Source: Phycisphaerales bacterium (GTDB lineage: Bacteria; Planctomycetota; Phycisphaerae; Phycisphaerales; SM1A02). Taken from it: a stretch of DNA of 46,746 nucleotides. Under the pieces are notes generated by a model. That model worked only from the letters and a program-made list of their open reading frames with translations, did not search any database and had not been told where the DNA came from. A program made the translations under genes and the position numbers. The stretch spans positions 1-46,746 of the forward strand of contig SIAA01000014.1 of the NCBI GenBank assembly GCA_009692045.1, given 5' to 3'. This document shows, in pieces, positions 23,937 to 32,816 of this stretch (position 1 is its first letter; each line of letters starts with the position of its first letter).

Positions 23937-24905
23937 ATGCTGACTCTGGTGCTGTGCGCTCAGGGGCGGGCAGGTCAGTTTGACTCGAAGGCTCTCGCTG
24001 ATCAATTGTGCCAGCGGCTTGCCCAGAGCAGCGGGCTCGACGAGGCCCTCAGCAGCAGAAGCCAAGCAGTCATTCATAGCGTTGTGGACGCCGCGGTTCT
24101 CGATGAGGATCGGCTATCGCACGCCGCCGATGACTTCCGATACGCACTTGAGGCTCGCCTGTCACCATTCGATTGGCTTGGTGAGTTGACCGAAGATTCG
24201 CGCGCGGGGTTTCTGGAGGCGCTCCCCCTTTCTCTCCACCGGATGATTCAACTGCCGCCACTTTCCGCGGCTGACAGAGAGCGTCACCAAGTAGCGGTAG
24301 CGTGGCTCGAAGCCCTGATTGCTGCCAGCACGAGTATTGCACTGGCCGATGCGGCGCCCGTTCTGCAAGCCGCGGCACAGACTCAAATCGAACAACACCT
24401 GCGTAGATGTCGTCAGTCTCTGGGCAACTGTTTCGTGCCCTCACAAATGGCCCCGATTCCGCCCTCGGCATTGATCGACGATGCGGAGATGCAAGTGTCA
24501 CGCTTCGCGCTAAGTCGGCTCGGCCACACTCTCAAGTTCTGGCAGGATCATCTACCGGAGCGGGATCAAGCTGGATTCCTCCCTGGTGTTGTAAGCCGCG
24601 CAACTTCAGGAGCGGTGTCATCATCTTTCGCTGCCCTGCTCCAGCGCCGCGAATCCGGCTCGGTGGCTCGCTTCACTTTGGCAGGTCAGGTGTTGCCACA
24701 TCCAACGGGCAGAGTCGGAGACTCCACTGGCGCGGTGGCTGACGATTCGACAGGCCTCTCTGTTGAGGGCGCCCTCGCCATGAACGGGCGCAATGCTCTC
24801 TCTGCACTTGCGGCGGTACTGAACGAGCGCGCTGGCGCGGGGTCGACCATCAGGACATGTCACTTGAGAGTGTTGGTTCCCGAAAGCTTCACTCGCGTCC
24901 CGTAA
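23937..24905 (+). CDS. Exported protein of unknown function
   Basis: About 322 residues. The N-terminus (MLTLVLCAQGRAGQF) looks like the end of a signal peptide. The upstream residues in frame (SKISLAAA) would complete it, but no ATG, GTG or TTG is close enough there. A GTG about 140 bases upstream would overlap the DUF4126 gene, so the start is uncertain. The rest is helical, without a recognised domain (for example LHRMIQLPPLSAADRERHQVAVAWLEALI). Its 3' end overlaps the convergent cytochrome-LRR gene by 17 bases. Confidence 0.58.
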   Translation: MLTLVLCAQGRAGQFDSKALADQLCQRLAQSSGLDEALSSRSQAVIHSVVDAAVLDEDRLSHAADDFRYALEARLSPFDWLGELTEDSRAGFLEALPLSLHRMIQLPPLSAADRERHQVAVAWLEALIAASTSIALADAAPVLQAAAQTQIEQHLRRCRQSLGNCFVPSQMAPIPPSALIDDAEMQVSRFALSRLGHTLKFWQDHLPERDQAGFLPGVVSRATSGAVSSSFAALLQRRESGSVARFTLAGQVLPHPTGRVGDSTGAVADDSTGLSVEGALAMNGRNALSALAAVLNERAGAGSTIRTCHLRVLVPESFTRVP

Positions 24906-26337
24906 TGACCTGCACCCCGGGGTTCTCCAAACGAAATTTTATCGCAGCGTCATCCGTGACTTTGGTATCCCAGACGAATATTCGTTGCAGTGACCTACTG
25001 GCAGCCAACCCGAGTAAGGTCCTGTCATCGATGGCTGTCCCGCAAAGGTTCAACACTTCTAACTTGGGAAGAGATGCCAGCAGCTCAGCGCACCCCGGTC
25101 CAACTTGAGTACGGTCCAGCCGCAGGCGCACCAGCCTCGGCATCTGACTCAGGCAAGTCAGCCCGTCGTTGCCGACCTGAGTTCTCGCCAGATTCAGATT
25201 CGTGATGGCGCAGCACACGCCAGCCATCAGCGGCATGTCAGCATCAGAAAACTTAGGGCGTACCAGACTGGCATTGACCTCGTAAGCATGACTCTCCAGA
25301 GAGACAGGAAGCGCGAGAACTCCGCGGTCTGTGAGCGCCTTCACTGCTAGATCAACATCGCACTGCTGCTGGGCGCTTAGAAACTGCTCGGGCAACTCCC
25401 GTCGTTCGCCGGAGACGGCACCGGGTGATACCGCGACTGGGGCGCCATCACCGATCCACTTGCGGATCGCCCCGATCTGAGCTGCCGTGAGTCGGGCGCC
25501 ATCGGCAGGCATCGCGTCCTCATTGTCGGCGGGGAGTTCGATTCTGCGCACCATCTCGCTGGCGTCAACATTTCCCGGATCGATGGCGCGCCTGCCCTGC
25601 TCATCGGGCTCTGTTGCTGTGGCCATCACCTCAAGATTCAATCCACCCTTGGACTTCTTGTTGCTATGACACTCATAGCAGCGCGACTCGAACACAGGCA
25701 GGACTTCCGTGACAAATTGGCTACCGGCAGAATGGCTGACCTCCCCTTGGGCAGTCTCGCCGACCTTCGCAACCTCTCCAACACCCGCAACCTCAACCAC
25801 TGGCACCACGGCTGGAGTCTGCGCATCCGCGGCAACCTCCACATCCGCTTGCGTCGACATTCGCATCGCGGACCAGAATGCCTTGCCGATATATCCCTCA
25901 CCGTAGGCCAGTTCGCCCCCGAAGTAGCCCGCGCCCGTAACAGCCAGCGCCGACAGAGTCAGTCCCACCCGCCAGAATCCAAACTCGAGAGAGTCCGGGC
26001 GCGATCGTCCCCGTACTCCGCAGTAGGCAACCACCGCCAGCAATCCAGCTGTCACGACGCCGGTCCACCGATGGATGAAGAGGTCTGGACCCGCCTCGAC
26101 CCCTTCGAAGAAGGCGTTCTGCCAGCCGCTAGTGGCTGCCACTAGCGCCACACTCGCACCGATGACAACGCTGGTCAAGGCGAAGGGGCTTGGACCAGGC
26201 GCCCTTCGCACTGCGCGGACCGCCTCGGCGCAGGCGGCTGAAATCACCAGCGCGATGGGGAAGTGCACGAGAATCGGATGCAGTCTGCCCAGCAGTCGAA
26301 GCCAAGCATCCGTGAGGTCTATCGTCTCTGCAAGCAT
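24889..26337 (-). CDS. Membrane protein: DUF2231-like domain, planctomycete cytochrome c motif, leucine-rich repeats
   Basis: A 482-residue fusion protein. Residues 18-140 form a membrane part with about four helices and the HPILVHFPIAL motif of DUF2231-like proteins. A Val/Glu-rich linker follows. Residues 205-300 form a planctomycete-type c-type cytochrome domain with one heme site, CYECH at 220-224, and MPADGARLTAAQI near the distal side. The last 130 residues are leucine-rich repeats (LNLARTQVGNDGLTCLSQMP, LEVLNLCGTAIDDRTL). It is probably membrane-anchored with heme and repeats outside the cytoplasm; the electron partner is unknown. This architecture is characteristic of planctomycetes. 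Confidence 0.85.
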   Translation of the reverse strand: MLAETIDLTDAWLRLLGRLHPILVHFPIALVISAACAEAVRAVRRAPGPSPFALTSVVIGASVALVAATSGWQNAFFEGVEAGPDLFIHRWTGVVTAGLLAVVAYCGVRGRSRPDSLEFGFWRVGLTLSALAVTGAGYFGGELAYGEGYIGKAFWSAMRMSTQADVEVAADAQTPAVVPVVEVAGVGEVAKVGETAQGEVSHSAGSQFVTEVLPVFESRCYECHSNKKSKGGLNLEVMATATEPDEQGRRAIDPGNVDASEMVRRIELPADNEDAMPADGARLTAAQIGAIRKWIGDGAPVAVSPGAVSGERRELPEQFLSAQQQCDVDLAVKALTDRGVLALPVSLESHAYEVNASLVRPKFSDADMPLMAGVCCAITNLNLARTQVGNDGLTCLSQMPRLVRLRLDRTQVGPGCAELLASLPKLEVLNLCGTAIDDRTLLGLAASRSLQRIFVWDTKVTDDAAIKFRLENPGVQVITGRE

Positions 26338-26426
26338 CGGATCCCAAGCATACTGCGCCGACTCTCGCTGCCAAAGAGAGAGACACCTACCGGCCGTTTC
26401 TCACCCTCCCCCCTCGGCCTGAGTCA

Positions 26427-27059
26427 TCATCCCCCCGCTTCCAACCACTTCACCAACTGCCGCACCGCGTTCCCTCGATGACTTCGAGAGTTCTTCTCTG
26501 CCGCCGAGAGTTCGGCGCTGGTGCAGCCGCACTGCGCCAGATACAAATGCGGGTCGTATCCAAATCCATTGCTGCCACGGGGCACCTCCACGATTTCTCC
26601 GGCGAGTTCACCTCGGCACTCAAACCGCAACTCGCCATGGGGGTCAACCAGACACACGCAACAAACAAAACGCGCCGCCCGCTGTTGCAGCGGCACCCTG
26701 CCCATCGCCGCGACCAACTTTTCGTTGTTGCGCCGGTCGCGCTCCGACCGAGTGCCGGCCTCGCCCGCCCAAATCGCGCTGTCAACTCCTGGTTCACCAC
26801 CGAGCGCATCCACTTCCAAGCCGGAGTCATCGGCGAGAGCCCACATTCCTGTCGCGCGCGCATATGCCCGAGCCTTGATTCGGGCATTGGCGCTGAAACT
26901 CCCGCCATTCTCGGCGGGCTCTTCCATCGACTGAGCTAGCTCCCGCAGACCGCGGCACTGAATCCCCAGCGGTCCAAGCATTGCCTTGAACTCTTCCAAC
27001 TTGTGAGGATTGCCGGTAGCGATCAGAATGACCCGAGGCCGAGGCTCTGATTCGCTCAT
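26427..27059 (-). CDS. rdgB: XTP/dITP diphosphatase (non-canonical purine NTP pyrophosphatase)
   Basis: A 210-residue Ham1/RdgB protein that hydrolyses dITP, XTP and ITP to monophosphates, keeping deaminated purines out of nucleic acid. The motifs are complete: ATGNPHKLEEF at the N-terminus, ALADDSGLEVDALGGEPGV, FGYDPHLYL and SHRGNAV near the end. The ATG at 27059 overlaps the stop of the carboxylase gene by four bases (ATGA), so the two are co-translated. Confidence 0.95.
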   Translation of the reverse strand: MSESEPRPRVILIATGNPHKLEEFKAMLGPLGIQCRGLRELAQSMEEPAENGGSFSANARIKARAYARATGMWALADDSGLEVDALGGEPGVDSAIWAGEAGTRSERDRRNNEKLVAAMGRVPLQQRAARFVCCVCLVDPHGELRFECRGELAGEIVEVPRGSNGFGYDPHLYLAQCGCTSAELSAAEKNSRSHRGNAVRQLVKWLEAGG

Positions 27060-28702
27060 GTCTGCAGCACACCCGTGCGCAACTCACCAACAACGGGAGC
27101 CTGCGCCGCGATGCGCAGCGCCATCACAAGTTCGTCTCGCGTGAGTACCGGCTCGATGATGCGGTCGATCCAGCCCCGGCTAGCACCGTAGCGAACATCC
27201 TGCTGCCCGCTGTAACTAGCGGTGATCGCCGCGAGCAGTTGCTTGCGCATGTCCTCATCCACCTTCTCGCCTCTGCGCTCTCGCGCGGCGAGATCGATCT
27301 GCAAGAGTGTGCTGGCAGCTTGCGCCGCCCCCATCACACTGCACCGAGCACTGGGCCAAGCCAGAGTCAGCATCGGATCAAAGGCCCGCCCGCACATGGC
27401 ATAGTTGCCTGCACCATACGAGCCGCCGACGATCAGGGTGATCTTGGGCACGATCGAGTTGCTCATGGCATTCACCATCTTTGCTCCCGCGCGAATGATC
27501 CCACCCTGCTCGCTGTCTCGCCCCACCATGAATCCCGTGGTGTCATGAAGGAACACGAGAGGAATTCGTCGCTGGTTCACATCGAGGATGAAGCGAGCTG
27601 CCTTCTCCGCACTGTCGTCATAGATGACCGCGGGCATGTTGGAGGAAGTTGCTGGACCACCCTTCCCACCCGGCATCTGCCGCTTGGTCAACTGCCGCTG
27701 ATTGGCGACGATTCCGCAGGGGAATCCCCCGATGCGCGCATACACACACACGAGCGAGCAACCATACTCAGCGCGATACTCATCCATCGACCCGCCATCG
27801 ACAATGCAGCGGAGCAACTCCAGCATGTCGTACTGAGAGCCGGACTCACCGCGGTACACCTCAAGAATGTCGCTCGGCTGCCGCTCGCTGGCAACTGCCG
27901 CCACCGGTGGGTGTGCCGCCAGAGGGGCGCTGGCATTGGCCTTCATCAAACGGCGCAAGCGATCTATGCAACTGGGATCGTCCTTCTCGCGAAAGTCAAT
28001 CGTGCCGCTGATGGCCGCGTGCATCGCAGCTCCCCCGAGCTCCTCACTGCTGACCTCCTGGCCGATCGCAGCGCGCACTAGGGCGGGGCCAGCGAGATAG
28101 AGACCGCTCCCCTCCGTCATCAACAGAGTGTCACAGAGAACTGGCAGGTATCCGCCGCCTGCGACGCAGTTGCCCATGATGGCGGCGTACTGCGGAATGC
28201 CCTGAGCCGATATCACGGCGTTGTTGCGAAAGATGCGACCGAAGTCATCTGTGTCAGGAAACACATCTTCCTGGAGCGGCAAGAACACTCCGGCGCTGTC
28301 CACTAGATAGATCAGTGGTAGTCGCGCCCGCTGCGCCATGGTCTGGGCGCGAATGATCTTCTTGCAGGTCATGGGAAAGAAGGCGCCCGCCTTCACCGTC
28401 GCATCATTGGCAATGATCATGCAAATGCGACCATCGACCTGCCCGATGGTGGTGACAACTCCCGCTGCCGGCGCACCGCCGTACTCGCGATACATCTCCC
28501 AGGCTGCCAGTAAACCGCACTCCATCGTCTGCGTGCCGGGATCCAAGAGGAGGTCCAGCCGCTCTCGCACCGTCAACCTCCCGTGACGATGTTGGCGCTC
28601 AGCGCCTGATGGCCCCCCTCCCTGCTCAGTTTTCGCAGCCAAAGCCAGATACTCGGCTGTCACCGTCCTCAGAGAACTGGTTGTGGGCGCCTGCTGGGAC
28701 AT
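27056..28702 (-). CDS. Acyl-CoA carboxylase, carboxyltransferase (beta) subunit
   Basis: A 548-residue protein of the methylcrotonyl/propionyl-CoA carboxylase beta family. It transfers a carboxyl group from biotin to an acyl-CoA. The sequence contains CMIIANDATVKAGAFFP, IYLVDSAGVFLPLQ, GNCVAGGGYLPVL, and in the second half TGFMVGRDSEQGGI and VGGSYGAGNYAMCGRAFDP. These fit the methylcrotonyl-CoA branch slightly better than propionyl-CoA, but the substrate cannot be fixed from sequence alone. The biotin-carrying alpha subunit is absent from the window. I use the ATG at 28702; the longer frame overlaps rpsO on the other strand. It overlaps rdgB by four bases. Confidence 0.88.
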   Translation of the reverse strand: MSQQAPTTSSLRTVTAEYLALAAKTEQGGGPSGAERQHRHGRLTVRERLDLLLDPGTQTMECGLLAAWEMYREYGGAPAAGVVTTIGQVDGRICMIIANDATVKAGAFFPMTCKKIIRAQTMAQRARLPLIYLVDSAGVFLPLQEDVFPDTDDFGRIFRNNAVISAQGIPQYAAIMGNCVAGGGYLPVLCDTLLMTEGSGLYLAGPALVRAAIGQEVSSEELGGAAMHAAISGTIDFREKDDPSCIDRLRRLMKANASAPLAAHPPVAAVASERQPSDILEVYRGESGSQYDMLELLRCIVDGGSMDEYRAEYGCSLVCVYARIGGFPCGIVANQRQLTKRQMPGGKGGPATSSNMPAVIYDDSAEKAARFILDVNQRRIPLVFLHDTTGFMVGRDSEQGGIIRAGAKMVNAMSNSIVPKITLIVGGSYGAGNYAMCGRAFDPMLTLAWPSARCSVMGAAQAASTLLQIDLAARERRGEKVDEDMRKQLLAAITASYSGQQDVRYGASRGWIDRIIEPVLTRDELVMALRIAAQAPVVGELRTGVLQT

Positions 28703-28729
28703 GCGGGGGACAGGATAACCCCTAAAGGG

Positions 28730-28758
28730 TTGCGTTTGACCGCTCCAGGCACTACATT
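28730..28758 (+). promoter_or_regulatory. Possible promoter for rpsO
   Basis: TTGCGT (28730-28735), a 17-base spacer and TACATT (28753-28758) lie 61 bases before the rpsO start, in the divergent control region. The -35 match is weak. A short inverted repeat, AACCC-ctaaa-GGGTT (28717-28731), sits next to it. Confidence 0.35.
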
Positions 28759-28819
28759 GGGCGACTCTAAACATCCCAAGTAAAGCCGCGACCCGGGAAT
28801 GGGTCGACAAGAAGGACCA

Positions 28820-29089
28820 ATGACAATATCTGCAGCGACCAAGAAGAAGACCGTCAGCGCCCATCAGCGCCATGAGAAGGATTCGGGAAGCCCCGAAGTC
28901 CAGATTTCGATTCTGACTGAGCGAATCAACGCGCTTCAGCCGCATTTCAAGATCAACCCCAAGGACCATGGCGGTCGCCGGGGACTCATCCTTATGGTGA
29001 GCCAGCGCAATCGCCTCCTCCGATTCCTATCGGAGACGCACCGAGATTCATACTCAGCGCTGATCAGAAAACTGGGACTGCGCAAGTAG
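28820..29089 (+). CDS. rpsO: 30S ribosomal protein S15
   Basis: An 89-residue small-subunit protein that binds 16S rRNA early in assembly. The sequence shows the usual HEKDSGSPEVQISILTERI, then HGGRRGLILMVSQRNRLLRFL and an ending close to IRKLGLRK. The ATG at 28820 is preceded by AAGGA; a longer frame from 28799 is less likely. It is followed by pnp, the conserved rpsO-pnp pairing. Confidence 0.96.
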   Translation: MTISAATKKKTVSAHQRHEKDSGSPEVQISILTERINALQPHFKINPKDHGGRRGLILMVSQRNRLLRFLSETHRDSYSALIRKLGLRK

Positions 29090-29121
29090 CGCCCCGCAAC
29101 CGCGGATGGCCTCTTGTATTT

Positions 29122-29154
29122 GCGCAGCGGCTCGGCTCCTCGGCGAGCTGGCGC
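29122..29154 (+). promoter_or_regulatory. Hairpin in the rpsO-pnp intergenic leader
   Basis: GCGC (29122-29125) and GCTCG (29130-29134) can pair with CGAGC (29144-29148) and GCGC (29151-29154). In Escherichia coli the pnp leader forms a stem cut by RNase III and used for autoregulation. This stem has the same position, but similar use is only an inference. Confidence 0.35.
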
Positions 29155-29213
29155 TTACCTCAACTCTGATCAACAGCTAACTCGAACCAGCAACAAAGAA
29201 GGACTGAAACAAC

Positions 29214-31466
29214 ATGACTACCAAGACTTATGCACTCGTAGAAAAAGAAATCGGCGGCCGCATGCTTCGCTTTGAGACCGGCCGTATTGCCAAGCTGGCA
29301 TCCGGAGCCGTTCTCGCTACCTATGGCGAGACCACTGTTCTCGCCACCACGGTTCGCGCGGTTCCTCGCCTCGGTATCGACTTCTTCCCCCTGACTTGCG
29401 ATTACCGAGAGCGCACCTCTGCCGGCGGCAAGTTCCCCGGCGGCTTCCGCAAGCGAGAAGGACCGCCGAGCGAGAAGGAAGTCCTCACCATGAGGATGAT
29501 TGATCGCCCCATTCGCCCCCTGTTTCCCGTGGGATTCATGGATGAGATTCAGATTCAGGCCTGGGTGATGAGCCACGACGGTCAGAATGACTCGGATGTT
29601 CTTGCTTGCAGCGCCGCCAGCGCCAGCTTGGCGATCACGGATGCGCCCTACGAAGGCCCAGTAGCCACCGTGCGCGTCGGTCGCATTGTCACTGAGCAAG
29701 GCAATCAGTTCGTCATCAATCCAACCCAGGCACAGATGGATTTCAGCGATCTCGACCTCGTGCTCAGTGGACACAAGGACGGCATCAATATGATTGAGGT
29801 CGGCGCCGCCGAAGTTGACGAGAAGGCCATGGTCGAGGCAATCAGCTTTGGCTACGAGAAGGGCATCAAACCCATCCTTGAACTCATCGCCGAGTTGCGC
29901 CGTGCCTGCAATGCACCCGCACCTCGTGCCGGCGAGGACTTCAACCCCCCAGCCGAGGTGCTGGCACTGGTGAAGTCCAAGGCCTACGAAGAGATGAAGA
30001 AGGCTCGCCAGATCAAGGGCAAGCAGGCTCGTAACGAGGAAGTGGACCGCATCAAGAAGTGGACTATTGAGTCTTTCTTCCCGGTGGCCGCTGGACTCAC
30101 CTACTCCGACCACCTCGCCGCCGACAAGCGGCAGCGTCAGGCCAAGGAAGCATTGCGCATCCTTGAGAAGAAGCTGACTCACGAGTTGGTAGCGGTTCAC
30201 GGGATTCGCGCCGATGGTCGTGACCTGCGTCAGATTCGCGCCCTCGATATGTCGGTGGCAGTGTTCCCTCGCACCCACGGCTCGGCCTTCTTCCAGCGCG
30301 GCGAAACGCAGTCACTGGTGACGGCAACATTGGGCACGGTCAAGGATGAGCAGATCGTCGATGGCCTGCTCCCCGAGTACGCCAAGAAGTTCTATCTGCA
30401 CTACAACTTCCCCCCGTTCTGCACGGGCGAAGCTGGACGCATCTCCGCTCCCGGTCGACGCGAGCAGGGACACGGTGCTTTGGCGGAGCGCAGCCTGCTG
30501 GGAATCCTGCCCTCAACCGAGGAGTTCCCCTACACGGTTCGTTTGGTGAGTGACATCACCGAGTCCAATGGATCCTCGAGCATGGCGAGCGTCTGCGGCG
30601 GATGCTTGGCTCTGATGGATGCCGGCGTCCCCATAAAGGGAACATGCGCTGGTATCAGCGTTGGTCGATTCACCTCGCCCGATGGCAAGGTGACCCATGT
30701 GACTGACATCATCGGTGAAGAGGACTTCTTTGGCGAGATGGACTTCAAGGTGTCGGGTACCCGCACCGGAATCACGGGCATTCAGCTCGACCTGAAGGCC
30801 CGCGGCATCGGCTTCGATGAAATCGCCTCAATCTTTGAGCAGGCCCGCGAGGGTCGCATCTTCCTAATCGAGCAGATGGAGAAGGTGCTCGAGAAGCCAC
30901 GCGCCGACATTTCTCCGCTTGCACCTCGAATCATCATTGTGAAGATCGATCCCGAGAAGATCGGCAAGCTCATTGGCCCCGGTGGCAAGACGATTCGCGC
31001 CATCCAGGAGCGCACGGGTGCCCAGATCGATATTGAAGAGGATGGCACGGTGTTTATCGCATGTGCCGATTCCTTCAAGGCCGGACAGGCAAAGGCTGAA
31101 GTCGAAGCGCTTGGCGCCGAGATCAAGATCGGCGCGGTCTATGAAGGTAAAGTCGTAAGCACTAAGGACTTCGGTGCATTCATCGAACTTGCTGCTGGAA
31201 CCGATGGCATGTGCCACATCAGCGAACTCGCCCATGGGTATGTCAAGAATGTTGGGGATGTGGTCAAGATCGGTGACATGGTGCGGGTGAAAGTGATCAA
31301 TGTCGACGACACTGGACGCATCAAACTGAGCCGAAAGGCACTGCTTGAGGCTCCTGCCGATGCCCCTGGAACCGGTGACTCAGGCGGGGACCATGGTGGC
31401 GACCGCGGCGGCCGAGGCGGGCACGGGGGCGGCGGAAACCGCGACCGAGAGCGCTCACACTCCTAA
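29214..31466 (+). CDS. pnp: Polyribonucleotide nucleotidyltransferase (PNPase)
   Basis: A 750-residue phosphorolytic 3'-5' exoribonuclease of the RNA degradosome type. It has two RNase PH domains (about residues 10-145 and 320-550; FQRGETQSLVTATLGT and GRREQGHGALAERSL mark the second), a KH domain with KLIGPGGKTI at about 585, and an S1 domain from about 645 (YEGKVVSTKDFGAFIELAAG). The C-terminus is a glycine/arginine-rich tail (GGDRGGRGGHGGGG) of about 30 residues, probably an RNA-binding extension. The ATG at 29214 follows an AAGGA about 10 bases upstream. Confidence 0.97.
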   Translation: MTTKTYALVEKEIGGRMLRFETGRIAKLASGAVLATYGETTVLATTVRAVPRLGIDFFPLTCDYRERTSAGGKFPGGFRKREGPPSEKEVLTMRMIDRPIRPLFPVGFMDEIQIQAWVMSHDGQNDSDVLACSAASASLAITDAPYEGPVATVRVGRIVTEQGNQFVINPTQAQMDFSDLDLVLSGHKDGINMIEVGAAEVDEKAMVEAISFGYEKGIKPILELIAELRRACNAPAPRAGEDFNPPAEVLALVKSKAYEEMKKARQIKGKQARNEEVDRIKKWTIESFFPVAAGLTYSDHLAADKRQRQAKEALRILEKKLTHELVAVHGIRADGRDLRQIRALDMSVAVFPRTHGSAFFQRGETQSLVTATLGTVKDEQIVDGLLPEYAKKFYLHYNFPPFCTGEAGRISAPGRREQGHGALAERSLLGILPSTEEFPYTVRLVSDITESNGSSSMASVCGGCLALMDAGVPIKGTCAGISVGRFTSPDGKVTHVTDIIGEEDFFGEMDFKVSGTRTGITGIQLDLKARGIGFDEIASIFEQAREGRIFLIEQMEKVLEKPRADISPLAPRIIIVKIDPEKIGKLIGPGGKTIRAIQERTGAQIDIEEDGTVFIACADSFKAGQAKAEVEALGAEIKIGAVYEGKVVSTKDFGAFIELAAGTDGMCHISELAHGYVKNVGDVVKIGDMVRVKVINVDDTGRIKLSRKALLEAPADAPGTGDSGGDHGGDRGGRGGHGGGGNRDRERSHS

Positions 31467-31576
31467 CTGAAACACTTTTGTCAATAAGTTGGCACTGATC
31501 GAGCAATCCACACTTGCAGGATGATCGAATAGCCTCCACAATGTCGTAGCGGGTCGACCCATGTCGACTTTCCCTT

Positions 31577-31607
31577 TTGCACACCTCGTGGGGACGAGGC
31601 TAAACCG
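31577..31607 (+). promoter_or_regulatory. Palindrome and possible promoter before the cold-shock gene
   Basis: CCTCG-tggggа type repeat: CCTCG at 31584-31588 pairs with CGAGG at 31595-31599 across six bases. It lies between a TTGCAC and a TAAACC spaced 18 bases apart, which could be weak -35 and -10 boxes. Upstream is a perfect GGGTCGACCC palindrome (31551-31560). The arrangement suggests either an operator or a leader hairpin; the promoter match is poor. Confidence 0.28.
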
Positions 31608-31622
31608 ACTGTTGGAGACGAA

Positions 31623-31877
31623 ATGACGACCGAACAGCGCCTCGAGAATGTAGAAGGAACAGTCAAGTGGTTTGATGCGCGAAAGGGATTCGGCTTTATT
31701 GTCGGCCCGAGCGATCAAGATATTTTTGTCCACTTCACGGTTATTGACCAGGAGCAGGGCTTCCGCACCTTGAAAGATGGGGAGAGCGTGATCTACTCGG
31801 CAAACTGCGGGCCCAAGGGCTGGGCGGCTACCGCTGCACGCTCAACTGTGCGGATCAGTACTCCCACAGAGGCTTGA
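31623..31877 (+). CDS. Cold-shock domain protein
   Basis: An 84-residue single-stranded nucleic-acid-binding protein of the CspA fold. The first strand is GTVKWFDARKGFGFI, containing RNP1 (KGFGFIVG); RNP2 (DIFVHF) follows. The C-terminal part diverges from typical CspA (GPKGWAATAARSTVRI). A GGAGA precedes the ATG. The stop overlaps the TTG start of the histidine kinase by four bases (TTGA), so this RNA-binding protein and the kinase are made from one message. Confidence 0.93.
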   Translation: MTTEQRLENVEGTVKWFDARKGFGFIVGPSDQDIFVHFTVIDQEQGFRTLKDGESVIYSANCGPKGWAATAARSTVRISTPTEA

Positions 31878-32770
31878 TCCAAACGTCGTTACAGATTATT
31901 GGGGATGCACTGAGCGGCAGATCGCTGGCGCTCGTGGGCTTCGGGCTGACCTGCGGCGTTATCGCCGGCTGGTTGGTCTTTCGCCGGCTGCTGCGACAGC
32001 GGGAGCTGCAGGTGCGGCACGCGGAGCGCCGCGCGGCAGAGTCGGAGCGACTTGCGGCGATGGGGACCCTGACCGCGGGGCTGGCTCATGAGATCAAAAA
32101 TCCGCTCTCAACACTAGTGCTGAACGCGCAACTGCTGCGAGAAGAGATTCTCGACTCGAGCATGGGAGGTGACGATCGGGATCGTTCCGTGCGTCGCATC
32201 GACGCCCTCGTCCGCGAGACCGGGCGACTCAAGGACATTCTCGAGGACTTCTTGCGCTTGGCTGGTCGCGTCAAGCCCGATCCGCAGCCGCAGGATCTTC
32301 GGGAGATTGCCTACGACTTACTCAACTTCTTTGAGCCCCAGTGCCAGCAGGCTGGAGTGCTGCTGCGGCAGGACCTGCCTGCCGATCCCGTTAGCGCCAG
32401 TGTTGATGTCAAGCTGGTGAAGCAGGCGCTTCTCAATCTCCTGCTCAATGGGCTGCAAGCGATGCAAACAGGTGCATCCGCCACCTCGGCGCGCGAGTTG
32501 ATTCTGCGCCTCGATCCTGCAACCGAAGAGGAGGCATGTTTTCATGTGATCGATACTGGGCCAGGCATTGCGCCGGAGCAGATCCCCACACTCTTTCGAC
32601 CATATTTCACCACGAAGAAAAACGGTACTGGCCTCGGGCTCTCGGTGGCGCGAAGAAACATCGAAGAGCACGGCGGACGAATCGAAGTGTTTAGCCAAAC
32701 TGGCCGGGGAAGCGACTTCACCATCCGCCTGCCCATTGTGCCGGTGATGCCTGCGAACCCCGCGCCTTAG
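31874..32770 (+). CDS. Membrane-anchored sensor histidine kinase
   Basis: A 298-residue kinase. One hydrophobic segment (about 15-36) is followed by a coiled-coil-like stretch (RQRELQVRHAERRAAESERL). The H box is LAHEIKNPLS with H72. The N box is LVKQALLNLLLNGLQAM, G1 is DTGPGIAPE and G2 is GTGLGLSVARRN. It has no periplasmic sensor domain, so the input is probably intracellular or through the membrane. No response regulator adjoins it, making it an orphan kinase. The start is the TTG at 31874, with AGAGG just ahead. Confidence 0.92.
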   Translation: MIQTSLQIIGDALSGRSLALVGFGLTCGVIAGWLVFRRLLRQRELQVRHAERRAAESERLAAMGTLTAGLAHEIKNPLSTLVLNAQLLREEILDSSMGGDDRDRSVRRIDALVRETGRLKDILEDFLRLAGRVKPDPQPQDLREIAYDLLNFFEPQCQQAGVLLRQDLPADPVSASVDVKLVKQALLNLLLNGLQAMQTGASATSARELILRLDPATEEEACFHVIDTGPGIAPEQIPTLFRPYFTTKKNGTGLGLSVARRNIEEHGGRIEVFSQTGRGSDFTIRLPIVPVMPANPAP

Positions 32771-32816
32771 AGTCCAGCAGCCACATCGGCTTAGCGGTTG
32801 CTAGCTCGAGGCATGA

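Noticed and set aside
29160-30278. Open frame of 372 codons on the minus strand inside pnp
   Set aside because: It is the complement of conserved PNPase codons and shows no recognisable protein pattern.
31551-31560. GGGTCGACCC palindrome read as a strong operator
   Set aside because: A single 10-bp palindrome is expected by chance in GC-rich DNA; I mention it only as context for the cold-shock gene.
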